Source: a virus
Strand: one strand, 5' to 3'
Virus record (IMG/VR): IMGVR_UViG_3300032805_000009
Span: 1-49,763 of that record
Length of the DNA: 49,763 nt
The position numbers and the translations under genes were made by a program. The stretch's first letter is position 1; the number at the start of each line of letters is the position of its first letter. A model generated the notes under the pieces. That model was not told the origin of the DNA. It saw only the letters and a program-made list of their open reading frames with translations, and searched no databases. Below, piece by piece: positions 33,498 through 38,944 of this stretch.

Positions 33498-33676
33498 TTG
33501 GATTCCTGTTTGACGAGGTAGCCCTTCAATAGGCGCACGATCAGGTCCTGATAGCGACCTTTGGGCACACGTTGCTCATTGTGGTCGAACAGGTGCCGGT
33601 CGAGTCGGCGCCGCAGCGATTGTGGCAAGTGGAGGTTGAGCCGCGTGATCGGCTCATCCGATGCTTGTTGTGGCAT
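33494..33676 (-). CDS. Ribbon-helix-helix-type small regulator
   Basis: 60 residues. ITRLNLHLPQSLRRRLDRHL then a loop and GRYQDLIVRLLKGYL give the strand-helix-helix outline of Arc/CopG-type DNA binding proteins. It is the first gene of the replication transcription unit, preceded by GGGAGAT and by a promoter-like region with GTAGGCGC repeats and a palindrome, suggesting that it regulates its own operon. Confidence 0.65.
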   Translation of the reverse strand: MPQQASDEPITRLNLHLPQSLRRRLDRHLFDHNEQRVPKGRYQDLIVRLLKGYLVKQESK

Positions 33677-33701
33677 TGCGATCTCCCTGCGTTATGTCGC
33701 G

Positions 33702-33744
33702 AATGTAGGCGCTTGACGCCCGCATTGCAACGTAGGCGCCTACA
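33702..33744 (-). promoter_or_regulatory. Candidate promoter and operators of the replication operon
   Basis: On the minus strand TTGCAA (33730-33725) and TACATT (33707-33702) are 17 bp apart, an acceptable sigma-70 pair. The perfect palindrome GTAGGCGCCTAC (33732-33743) lies just upstream of the -35 and a half-site TGTAGGCGC (33704-33712) covers the -10. A ribbon-helix-helix protein encoded just downstream is the natural candidate to bind. Confidence 0.5.
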
Positions 33745-33819
33745 TGGTTACTTCTTAACCACCTACGCTATTAGCTCGTAGGCTCCGGCAGAGGCGCGCG
33801 CGTCAGCACGTAGAAGAAA

Positions 33820-33911
33820 TGTCGTGCCAGATCAAGAATCAATCAAGAGAAGAGAAGAAGAAGAGGTTCGGCGAGGAAGAACAGCCGCCCGATCAGAGGT
33901 GTCGTGCCAGA
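33820..33911 (-). repeat. CT/GA-rich element C flanked by 12-bp direct repeats
   Basis: TGTCGTGCCAGA occurs at 33820-33831 and 33900-33911, 80 bp apart. The segment between includes a GA-rich tract (33843-33867) whose complement contains CTCTTCTTCTTC and TTCTCTTCTCTTG, like elements at 4713-4810 and 44946-45016. The minus strand just outside reads GTGCACCGCCGACGCC, also nearly repeated at 45012-45026. Confidence 0.7.
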
Positions 33912-33930
33912 GTTGGCGTCGGCGGTGCAC

Positions 33931-33961
33931 AAAAAAAGAGCCGCACATCGCTGGGCGGCTC
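33931..33961 (-). terminator. Rho-independent terminator of the accessory gene unit
   Basis: On the minus strand a perfect 7-bp stem GAGCCGC/GCGGCTC (33961-33955 and 33944-33938) with a 10-nt loop is followed directly by seven T (33937-33931). It lies about 140 bp after the stop of the last accessory gene (34103) and would separate that unit from the replication operon. Confidence 0.85.
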
Positions 33962-34102
33962 AAAGTTGCTAGCACCTGCGTAGTGGGAACAACGGGCCAG
34001 TGCTAGCTTTCAGACCGTGGAGTCACGCGGCCTGTGTTCAATGCGGGGCCCCTGCAGGTCCGGTTCCCTGCTTCGCCGGGGGCCAGCGGCGGCTCGGCTC
34101 GA

Positions 34103-34327
34103 TCAGGGTAGCTGTTGTTGTGGTGGCTGTCCACCTGACTCGCTCTCCGCTTTACGTTTCCGCTTCTCGCGCAGCGCCTCACGACGTCCGCATTCGTAGC
34201 CGTCGAACCACTTCCACCAGCCGCTGTCATCAAAGTCCCGGTTGTAGCCGTGACCCCATCGCCTCGCATAAGCAGCCAGCGCTCGCAGCGAGAACTCATC
34301 CCAATCTGGTTTGCGTTTCTTAGCCAT
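34103..34327 (-). CDS. Small basic accessory protein (74 residues)
   Basis: Starts KKRKPDWDEFSLRAL, contains an aromatic GYNRDFDDSGWWKWFDGYE segment and a Lys/Arg-rich C-terminus. Overlaps the upstream gene by 8 bp, last gene before the terminator. No family recognised. Confidence 0.65.
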   Translation of the reverse strand: MAKKRKPDWDEFSLRALAAYARRWGHGYNRDFDDSGWWKWFDGYECGRREALREKRKRKAESESGGQPPQQQLP

Positions 34328-34472
34328 CGGACCCGTTCTCCGGAGGTTTCTGCGCCTCGATCTCCTTCAGCAGCAGGTGCAAGTCGGTCGCCTCATTGAG
34401 CAGTCCAGAGTCGAAGTAGCGCCGCGTCGGCTCGGGCGTTGGCTTGAAGCGTGAGAATCGGAATAGTTTCAT
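34320..34472 (-). CDS. Accessory protein of 50 residues
   Basis: ATG 34472 overlaps the preceding stop (ATGA) and GGAGAGCGAG lies upstream. Basic start (MKLFRFSRFKPTPEPTRRYF) and an acidic-helical end (LHLLLKEIEAQKP). Tightly coupled to both neighbours. Function unknown. Confidence 0.6.
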   Translation of the reverse strand: MKLFRFSRFKPTPEPTRRYFDSGLLNEATDLHLLLKEIEAQKPPENGSDG

Positions 34473-34771
34473 GGTGCTGACTCGCTCTCCGGTCGTAGAT
34501 CTCGGTACCAACCCCACTTCTCAGCCTTGCGGCGGAACGCGGCTAACGATTGGTCGCGGGCTCGCTCAGTCTCAAACCACTGGAACTGGCGGTGCCATTT
34601 GCGTTCCCATAGCCACTTCACTTCATAGCTATATCCGTAAGGCTTCGCTACCCTGCGATGTGGCTTTGCCGCTGGTGTAGCGCGCTCAGGCTCAGGATCG
34701 GTCTTACGGCCGTCGCTTGGACGGACCCGACCCAATCGCTTAGCGTCCTTGCCTACGTCGTAGTAACTCAT
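34469..34771 (-). CDS. Accessory protein rich in Arg, Lys and Trp (100 residues)
   Basis: Basic N-terminal half and a Trp-rich helical part (EVKWLWERKWHRQFQWFETE) ending KAEKWGWYRDL. The upstream GAGAACGGGTCCG sequence is also found before the ATG at 34327, so two translation starts share an 11- to 13-bp leader. Likely nucleic-acid or membrane contact by charge; no family recognised. Confidence 0.65.
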   Translation of the reverse strand: MSYYDVGKDAKRLGRVRPSDGRKTDPEPERATPAAKPHRRVAKPYGYSYEVKWLWERKWHRQFQWFETERARDQSLAAFRRKAEKWGWYRDLRPESESAP

Positions 34772-34793
34772 GTGCCTGCGGACCCGTTCTCAG

Positions 34794-35459
34794 CTACTCG
34801 CCAATCTTGATGCCGCAGCGGATGCAGTAGCCACCGCCCGGCAGGAAAGTGTGCCGCCCGGCCTCGCAGAATCCGGGATGCGTAGCCGACGTTTCCTCCG
34901 GTGGCCGTTCCTCCAGCCCTCTATTGACGCGCTTGCGATGTAGGTAGCACCCATCGGCACACCTTGGATCAAGGACAGCTGCCGTCTCGTCAGCGGGTCC
35001 GAGCGCCTGAGCGGCGATAGCCCGCATATCGTCGGCATCCTGTTTGTAGGTGCGGAATGACGATGATCTCAGGTCCCGAATTTGCGCCAGCGCAGCGCGC
35101 AAGGCGCGCACTTCGACCCAGACATTGCCGCGGCTGCCGATCTGAAGTCTCTCCAGCTCGCGCTGCAGGCGGTAGATAATCGCGTCATTAGCATTTAGCT
35201 CGTCGACCAAGGCTTGGCAGCGAGCCTGCAGCCGCTCGATCTCGTCGGCGGCCCTGCCGGCCATATCACCAATAGGTCCATCCGGGCAGTCATCGGCGGT
35301 ATGGCGCAGCTCGGCTACCAGCGAATTTGAGGTCCGAGAGTCGGCCCCCGTCGGAGGAATCAAACCTCCTGTTCGGCCTAGACCGTCAGCTTGGCCTTCG
35401 CTGGTGGTTGTCATCGGCTCTGCCTCAGCACGGGGATTCTCGGTCCGCTGTTCGCTCAT
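34794..35459 (-). CDS. Coiled-coil protein with C-terminal Cys/His zinc-type motifs (221 residues)
   Basis: ATG 35459 overlaps the upstream stop. Polar, disordered-looking start, a central coiled coil (AADEIERLQARCQALVDELN, LQRELERLQIG) and a C-terminus with CADGCYLHRKR and CEAGRHTFLPGGGYCIRCG, a plausible zinc ribbon. Largest member of the accessory block; role unknown, host-protein binding would fit the architecture. Confidence 0.65.
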   Translation of the reverse strand: MSEQRTENPRAEAEPMTTTSEGQADGLGRTGGLIPPTGADSRTSNSLVAELRHTADDCPDGPIGDMAGRAADEIERLQARCQALVDELNANDAIIYRLQRELERLQIGSRGNVWVEVRALRAALAQIRDLRSSSFRTYKQDADDMRAIAAQALGPADETAAVLDPRCADGCYLHRKRVNRGLEERPPEETSATHPGFCEAGRHTFLPGGGYCIRCGIKIGE

Positions 35460-35797
35460 GGTTGCTCCGCCGGCACCAGCTTCGCGAAACATACTGGGCA
35501 TTCCCCGCCCCATCGCGCAGCGACCCCTTTAAATTCACATCTTTGGCACCGAACGGCCGCGTTATTCGGCTGGACCCGCGCGGCCTCGGGCTCTTGGGGA
35601 CTTTCGTGGTGGTGCCCCCAGCCTGTTGTTCGTATCGCCTTCTCGATATCCACGTCCATCCAGGGCTCGTGCCATTCGCCGTGGACGCGGCAACGCCACC
35701 ACGGGCGGACCCAGCCTGGCGGGCAGATGCAGTGCTCAGGATCGTCCCTGTGGCCCCTGTAGCGCTGTTCCGATGTCCGGGAGTCAGGAGCGGACAT
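35456..35797 (-). CDS. Zinc-ribbon accessory protein (113 residues)
   Basis: ATG 35797 (an in-frame codon 33 bp upstream was not chosen as it lies deep in the preceding gene). HCICPPGWVRPWWRCRVHGEW gives a Cys/His cluster and CQRCEFKG ... CPVCFAK a classic two-knuckle zinc ribbon. Ends in an ATGA overlap with the next gene. Function unknown. Confidence 0.65.
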   Translation of the reverse strand: MSAPDSRTSEQRYRGHRDDPEHCICPPGWVRPWWRCRVHGEWHEPWMDVDIEKAIRTTGWGHHHESPQEPEAARVQPNNAAVRCQRCEFKGVAARWGGECPVCFAKLVPAEQP

Positions 35798-36005
35798 AGT
35801 CAACTCCCTTGCCGCGTGGTCGCATCGCATGAAGCGCCTTCAGCAACTGCTGGCGGGTGATGCGAGCTTGGCCGCCGCAATCGAACACCACTGTAATGCT
35901 GCCCTCGTTGACGTAAAACCACGCTTTCTTGGCATACCCCATAGCGCGGCAGTCCACCGGCTCCCTGCGGTTGTAGCGCGGTTCAGTAGTCCACTGCTCA
36001 GCCAA
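35784..36005 (-). CDS. Small accessory protein (73 residues)
   Basis: AWFYVNEGSITVVFDCGGQARITRQQLLKALH suggests a compact beta-hairpin plus helix. Overlaps both neighbours by a few bases. No family recognised. Confidence 0.55.
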   Translation of the reverse strand: MAEQWTTEPRYNRREPVDCRAMGYAKKAWFYVNEGSITVVFDCGGQARITRQQLLKALHAMRPRGKGVDYVRS

Positions 36006-36231
36006 GGGGGAACTCCAGTAGGCGCACCTTGCGCTCTAGCGCATCGATGCGGTCCCGTAACTCATCGTTTTCGGCGCAGACCTTGCCGTAACACGCCTCA
36101 ACCGCCCGGGCATCCGAGCGGAGTCGTTCGATTTCGGCGTGCAGCGGCTTGGTAGCCGCGTCCTGAATGTTCTGGATTGCAGCACGCAACGACTGGTTGG
36201 CCCATTCTGCGTCGCTCGGTTCTGCCGTCAT
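35998..36231 (-). CDS. Coiled-coil accessory protein (77 residues)
   Basis: ATG 36231 preceded by GAGGAAG; a longer frame upstream overlaps the zinc-knuckle gene and was not chosen. Heptad-like pattern through ENDELRDRIDALERKVRLLE; ends in an overlap with the next start. Probable dimer. Function unknown. Confidence 0.6.
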   Translation of the reverse strand: MTAEPSDAEWANQSLRAAIQNIQDAATKPLHAEIERLRSDARAVEACYGKVCAENDELRDRIDALERKVRLLEFPLG

Positions 36232-36461
36232 CGCCGCTTCCTCGCCAGCCTCTTCAGCACAGGACAACTGCGCTGGTTGTGTCCAAGCTCCCGACAAAAG
36301 CCGCAGCGGCGCTCAACCATCGTCACCCTCACAGGCTCGAAAGAGATCCAGAGTTTTGCCGGCGCCTTGACCCGCACCCGCTTGGCCTGCTGCGCGCGGC
36401 AACGCTCCAGGTAACGCTCGATTTCGGGTATCGGTTCCGATGTCCGGTTACTTTCTGCCAT
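36228..36461 (-). CDS. CCHC zinc-knuckle protein (77 residues)
   Basis: Basic protein with Cys53-x2-Cys56-x4-His61-x4-Cys66 (CGFCRELGHNQRSC), the exact spacing of a retroviral-type zinc knuckle, flanked by Arg-rich segments. Zinc knuckles bind single-stranded RNA or DNA. The gene overlaps the PEP-CTERM-like gene upstream by 14 bp and the next gene by 4 bp. Confidence 0.7.
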   Translation of the reverse strand: MAESNRTSEPIPEIERYLERCRAQQAKRVRVKAPAKLWISFEPVRVTMVERRCGFCRELGHNQRSCPVLKRLARKRR

Positions 36462-36732
36462 GCCTCCCCCTCACCGCCGCCAATCCCCCAACGAGCAGCA
36501 CGAGCGGCGCAAGCGCACCACTCGGGTCGATCTCAGGTACTGCGGTGGGCGCGAGCGCGAAGCTGGTTGCCGGGGGATCGGTGTTGCCCGGCTGACACGC
36601 GTAGCTCGCGCCATTGCCGTTGGCCTGCCAGCATTCGCACCAGCCCGTGTCCCCACAGCCATTAGTGTAGATCTGCGCCTCGGCTGCGCCGCTCAGCATC
36701 AGCCCCATCGCTACGATCTTCCATGCGTTCAT
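36448..36732 (-). CDS. Secreted small protein with Sec signal and PEP-CTERM (VPEID-type) tail
   Basis: 94 residues with an excellent ribosome-binding site (AAAGGAGGT, 5 bp before ATG). Residues 1-19 (MNAWKIVAMGLMLSGAAEA) are a Sec signal peptide with Ala-x-Ala cleavage. The mature part has five Cys in a short segment (GCGDTGWCECW, then YAC). The end reads VPEIDPSG (65-72), a hydrophobic span (ALAPLVLLVGGLAAV) and an Arg-rich tip (RGRHGRK), the three-part exosortase sorting signal. Exosortase substrates are linked to exopolysaccharide. A phage-made one could remodel the surface or block other phages; this is inference. Confidence 0.75.
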   Translation of the reverse strand: MNAWKIVAMGLMLSGAAEAQIYTNGCGDTGWCECWQANGNGASYACQPGNTDPPATSFALAPTAVPEIDPSGALAPLVLLVGGLAAVRGRHGRK

Positions 36733-36749
36733 GTGTACCTCCTTTGCGC

Positions 36750-36854
36750 CTAGTCATCCTCGTCACCTTCTGGCCACTCGGGCTCGGTTTCCATCAGCAT
36801 CGGCCGATTGTCTTCGTCGTCCGATTCGTCTAGCTCGGTCTCCTCGAAGGGCAT
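36750..36854 (-). CDS. Very acidic 34-residue protein
   Basis: Reads MPFEETELDESDDEDNRPML and ends EPEWPEGDEDD: 17 of 34 residues are Asp or Glu and only one is Arg. Its ATG overlaps the preceding stop (TGATG) and it ends 17 bp before the strong ribosome-binding site of the PEP-CTERM-like gene. Charge suggests a DNA mimic or inhibitor of a basic host protein; not provable from sequence. Confidence 0.55.
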   Translation of the reverse strand: MPFEETELDESDDEDNRPMLMETEPEWPEGDEDD

Positions 36855-37132
36855 CAGCTGTCGTCCTTCAGCGGCACCACCGTACGTGTGGCATCGCCGG
36901 GCTGCGCGTTCTCGATAACATTCGCCAGCTTGCGCAGCGACATGGCCAAGCTGATGCAGCCCTCGCGCGGCCCTGCGGTGCGCGCGCCCATGTAGATCGC
37001 CTGATCATCATCGGCTGGCAGCACCACCACCACCGCGCTCGCTACCCAGCTCATGTTGAACAAGATGGTGCTGAGCTGCTCAACCAGCAGCGAGCGCTCG
37101 GGCGATACCTCCAGGTCGCGCTTAATCTCCAT
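36854..37132 (-). CDS. Accessory protein of unknown function (92 residues)
   Basis: Mixed alpha/beta: helix LLVEQLSTILFNMSWV, strands AVVVVLPADDDQAIYM, then LAMSLRKLANVIEN. Starts 11 bp within the preceding gene. No family recognised. Confidence 0.65.
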   Translation of the reverse strand: MEIKRDLEVSPERSLLVEQLSTILFNMSWVASAVVVVLPADDDQAIYMGARTAGPREGCISLAMSLRKLANVIENAQPGDATRTVVPLKDDS

Positions 37133-37238
37133 TGGTGCGCCTGCTGTGCTGTGAGCTGAAGTAGCTCGGGTGCTGCTCGCGTGGCCAATACCGCCGCGCG
37201 CGCCACCACCAATACAGTCGATTGAACCAACGCTTCAT
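37122..37238 (-). CDS. 38-residue Trp/Arg-rich peptide gene
   Basis: MKRWFNRLYWWWRARRYWPR followed by a polar tail; GGAGGGG lies 6-12 bp before the ATG, which overlaps the upstream stop (ATGA). The cationic aromatic pattern resembles membrane- or nucleic-acid-active peptides. Real-gene status rests on ribosome-binding site and tight packing. Confidence 0.55.
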   Translation of the reverse strand: MKRWFNRLYWWWRARRYWPREQHPSYFSSQHSRRTNGD

Positions 37239-37450
37239 GCTCTGCCCCTCCTCACTTGCTCGATCATGTCCTGGTTGAGGGTGATCGCCCGCTCGATGCC
37301 GGCCAGATAGCCGCTCGTCCATGCGCGCGTGAGCATGAGTTCAATGAGCTTGCGTACATCACCATCGCTGGTCGCCATCAGCTCAGCGCGATCGCACACA
37401 GTTTGCGCGTACTCCTGCGCACGATCAGTCACATAGCCTTGATTGCTCAT
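37235..37450 (-). CDS. Accessory protein of 71 residues
   Basis: ATG 37450 with GGGGAGG upstream and ATGA overlap with the helix-turn-helix gene. Helical (DRAQEYAQTVCDRAELM, VRKLIELMLTRAWTSGYLAGIE). No family recognised. Confidence 0.65.
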   Translation of the reverse strand: MSNQGYVTDRAQEYAQTVCDRAELMATSDGDVRKLIELMLTRAWTSGYLAGIERAITLNQDMIEQVRRGRA

Positions 37451-37617
37451 CGAGCCTCCCCGTTGTTCCACGATTCGCCGCGTGCGATGCGGCGGATGGT
37501 CTCATAGCTGACGTGGTAGTCGGCCGCGATCCGCCGGGAGCGCTCGCCTTGCGCGAGTCGCTCCTTGATGCGTCGGACCTTCTCCGCGGTCAGCTTGGCT
37601 GGCCGGGCTATTCTCAT
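37447..37617 (-). CDS. Stand-alone helix-turn-helix protein (56 residues)
   Basis: AKLTAEKVRRIKERLAQGE then SRRIAADYHVSYETIRRIAR is a full helix-turn-helix followed by RGESW. The same module forms the C-terminal DNA-binding domain of the two HNH endonucleases in this genome (AKLSAAQVLKIRDRM; AKLTTGQVRKIAADI), so it may be a domesticated or residual targeting domain acting as a regulator. ATGA overlaps on both sides. Confidence 0.7.
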   Translation of the reverse strand: MRIARPAKLTAEKVRRIKERLAQGERSRRIAADYHVSYETIRRIARGESWNNGEAR

Positions 37618-38006
37618 GCAAGCGACTCCTCGGGCGGCAGTGGCTCGTTCGCCAAGGCCTCCCAGTTGGGCACCGCCGGTGCGTGATAGAGCTGAGCGTA
37701 GCGGCGCAGCCCAGCAGCGCACGTAGCAGCGTCCTCTGCCCAGTACCGGGCCGTGAGTTCGCGCATGCGGTTGTAGAAGGTTACTTGATCGCGCAGCCCC
37801 AGGCGCTTGCAGGGCGTGTCCTTCTCGAAATCCACGATGGACTCGATGACATGGCCGACGGGGCAGCCCGCGAAGCGCCCGATCCATCCGAGCGCGCAGC
37901 CGGGCGTGCCACAGTCAGGCACACGCACGCGGCTGAAATCGAACTGATCGGGATACCGCTCGATATGGTCAGCGGCGCGCATGATTGCAGTATAGATATC
38001 AGCCAT
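37614..38006 (-). CDS. Cys-containing accessory protein (130 residues)
   Basis: VPDCGTPGCALGWIGRFAGCPVG (about 29-51) gives three closely spaced Cys, followed by a helical part (QVTFYNRMRELTARYW) and AATCAAGLRRYAQ. A PGCALGWI-type motif occurs in several uncharacterised phage proteins. ATG overlaps the preceding gene. Function unknown. Confidence 0.65.
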   Translation of the reverse strand: MADIYTAIMRAADHIERYPDQFDFSRVRVPDCGTPGCALGWIGRFAGCPVGHVIESIVDFEKDTPCKRLGLRDQVTFYNRMRELTARYWAEDAATCAAGLRRYAQLYHAPAVPNWEALANEPLPPEESLA

Positions 38007-38427
38007 TGCTGATCTCCTTCTTGCCTACCTCCCAGGTCGGTATCAACGTGCCCTGCTTCCAGAGCGCGAAGATGCTGCGCTGCGCCTGGAACTCATTGCC
38101 CTTCTGCAAGCTGACGATACCTTCGTAGGTGATGGTATCGCCCTTGCTCTCGATCAACTGCTTGCGCAGCTTGCCGAGCGCACCAAACCCGCGGCCCTGA
38201 AATGCCGTGCGGTTGATGTTGTACTTGCGGCCTGCGCATGCGAGTCGGCCGGTGCCGGTCCATCGAATGCCGTGCCGTTTGCTCGTCGATGACTCGACGG
38301 CCGCGCCGTTGCGGCTGCGGTGTGGCGTAGAAAGCAGTGTAACTGCCTCCAGCAACATGCTGTCTCGCAAGGGCTTTGGCAGCAGTGGAAATAACTCGTT
38401 CCAATCAATATGCGACTGAATGTGCAT
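37999..38427 (-). CDS. Accessory protein adjacent to the iteron array (142 residues)
   Basis: Start ATG 38427 with GGAGGG upstream; a longer frame upstream was rejected. The protein is basic with a helix LLPKPLRDSMLLEAVTLL and a C-terminal AQRSIFALWKQGTLIPTWEVG. It is the first gene after the iteron region (58 bp away) and could be an origin-binding or regulatory protein; no family recognised. Confidence 0.65.
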   Translation of the reverse strand: MHIQSHIDWNELFPLLPKPLRDSMLLEAVTLLSTPHRSRNGAAVESSTSKRHGIRWTGTGRLACAGRKYNINRTAFQGRGFGALGKLRKQLIESKGDTITYEGIVSLQKGNEFQAQRSIFALWKQGTLIPTWEVGKKEISNG

Positions 38428-38484
38428 GGTCCCTCCGTGAATGAAGGGGCTAAGACTACAACAACAACAACGCCGATGCAATCA

Positions 38485-38600
38485 TTAGGCATATGAGGCA
38501 TTAGGCATACGCGCCGTTAGGCATATGAGGCATATGACGCATTAGGCATATGAGGGGTTAGGCATATGCCGGTTAGGCATATGAGCTTGAGGCATATGCC
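38485..38600. repeat. Iteron array, eight copies of a TTAGGCATATGAGG-like repeat
   Basis: Copies begin at 38485, 38501, 38517, about 38528, 38542, 38558, 38573 and about 38588. The core GGCATATG is exact in seven and GGCATACG in one; TTA precedes six copies. Spacing is 11 to 16 bp. Arrays like this bind initiator proteins at plasmid and lambdoid phage origins, or repressors at operators. Two DnaA boxes follow 37 bp later. Confidence 0.9.
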
Positions 38601-38637
38601 GAGCGCATGGTGCGGCGCGGCGGCCCTGGGGATGGCC

Positions 38638-38657
38638 TGTGGATAAGCTGTGGATAA
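38638..38657. promoter_or_regulatory. Two DnaA boxes next to the iterons
   Basis: TGTGGATAA (the reverse complement of the consensus TTATCCACA) at 38638-38646 and 38649-38657, 11 bp apart, so both lie on the same face of the helix. Confidence 0.85.
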
Positions 38658-38944
38658 CGCAAAACGCGGGCACGGGGCATCCTCGGGTGACGCGCCCCGT
38701 GCGCAGACTCAGGTCCGCTAGTTGTGATGGGCTGACATATCAGTCAGCCGTACTCGCTTGCCGTACGTCACCTCCACAAATGTGCCAGCGTCAGAATGGC
38801 GCCGGCGGTTCGCATGCGGCCGTCTGGCCGCGCGCGTACGTTGCGTGCTTGGGTATTCACCTCCAGTGATTGCTTCAGAATCGAACACAGGGCCGCTCGT
38901 GTCGGGCCCCCCTACAGAACGTAAGGGGGACCGTAGCTAGCGTC

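Larger units (their letters stand above)
33677..34102. other. Intergenic region between accessory genes and replication operon
   Basis: 426 bp without a convincing gene. It holds, from right to left, the intrinsic terminator of the accessory unit (33931-33961), a GA/CT-rich element between 12-bp direct repeats (33820-33911) and the palindromic operators and promoter of the replication operon (33702-33744). Further GTAGG-type half-sites occur near 33760-33785. Confidence 0.7.
38428..38944. other. Non-coding origin-like region
   Basis: 517 bp between the AAA+ ATPase gene and the accessory block. It contains eight GGCATATG-type iterons (38485-38600), two DnaA boxes (38638-38657) and, near 38895-38930, a GC hairpin (CCCCCT/AGGGGG) without a T run. 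No convincing reading frame is present in the rest. Confidence 0.75.

Noticed and set aside
37618-37887. Longer HNH-like version of the 37447 helix-turn-helix protein
   Set aside because: The upstream part of the frame is the shadow of the 37614-38006 gene and has no HNH residues.
38485-38600. CRISPR array
   Set aside because: Repeats are about 14 bp with spacing of 11-16 bp and no true spacers; they fit iterons.
38639-38869. Plus-strand frame of 76 residues beside the iterons
   Set aside because: Its start lies in the DnaA boxes and the composition is random-like.
38870-38940. tRNA-like T-loop sequence (minus strand GTTCGATTC)
   Set aside because: The flanking bases do not form a T-stem and no acceptor or anticodon arm could be built.
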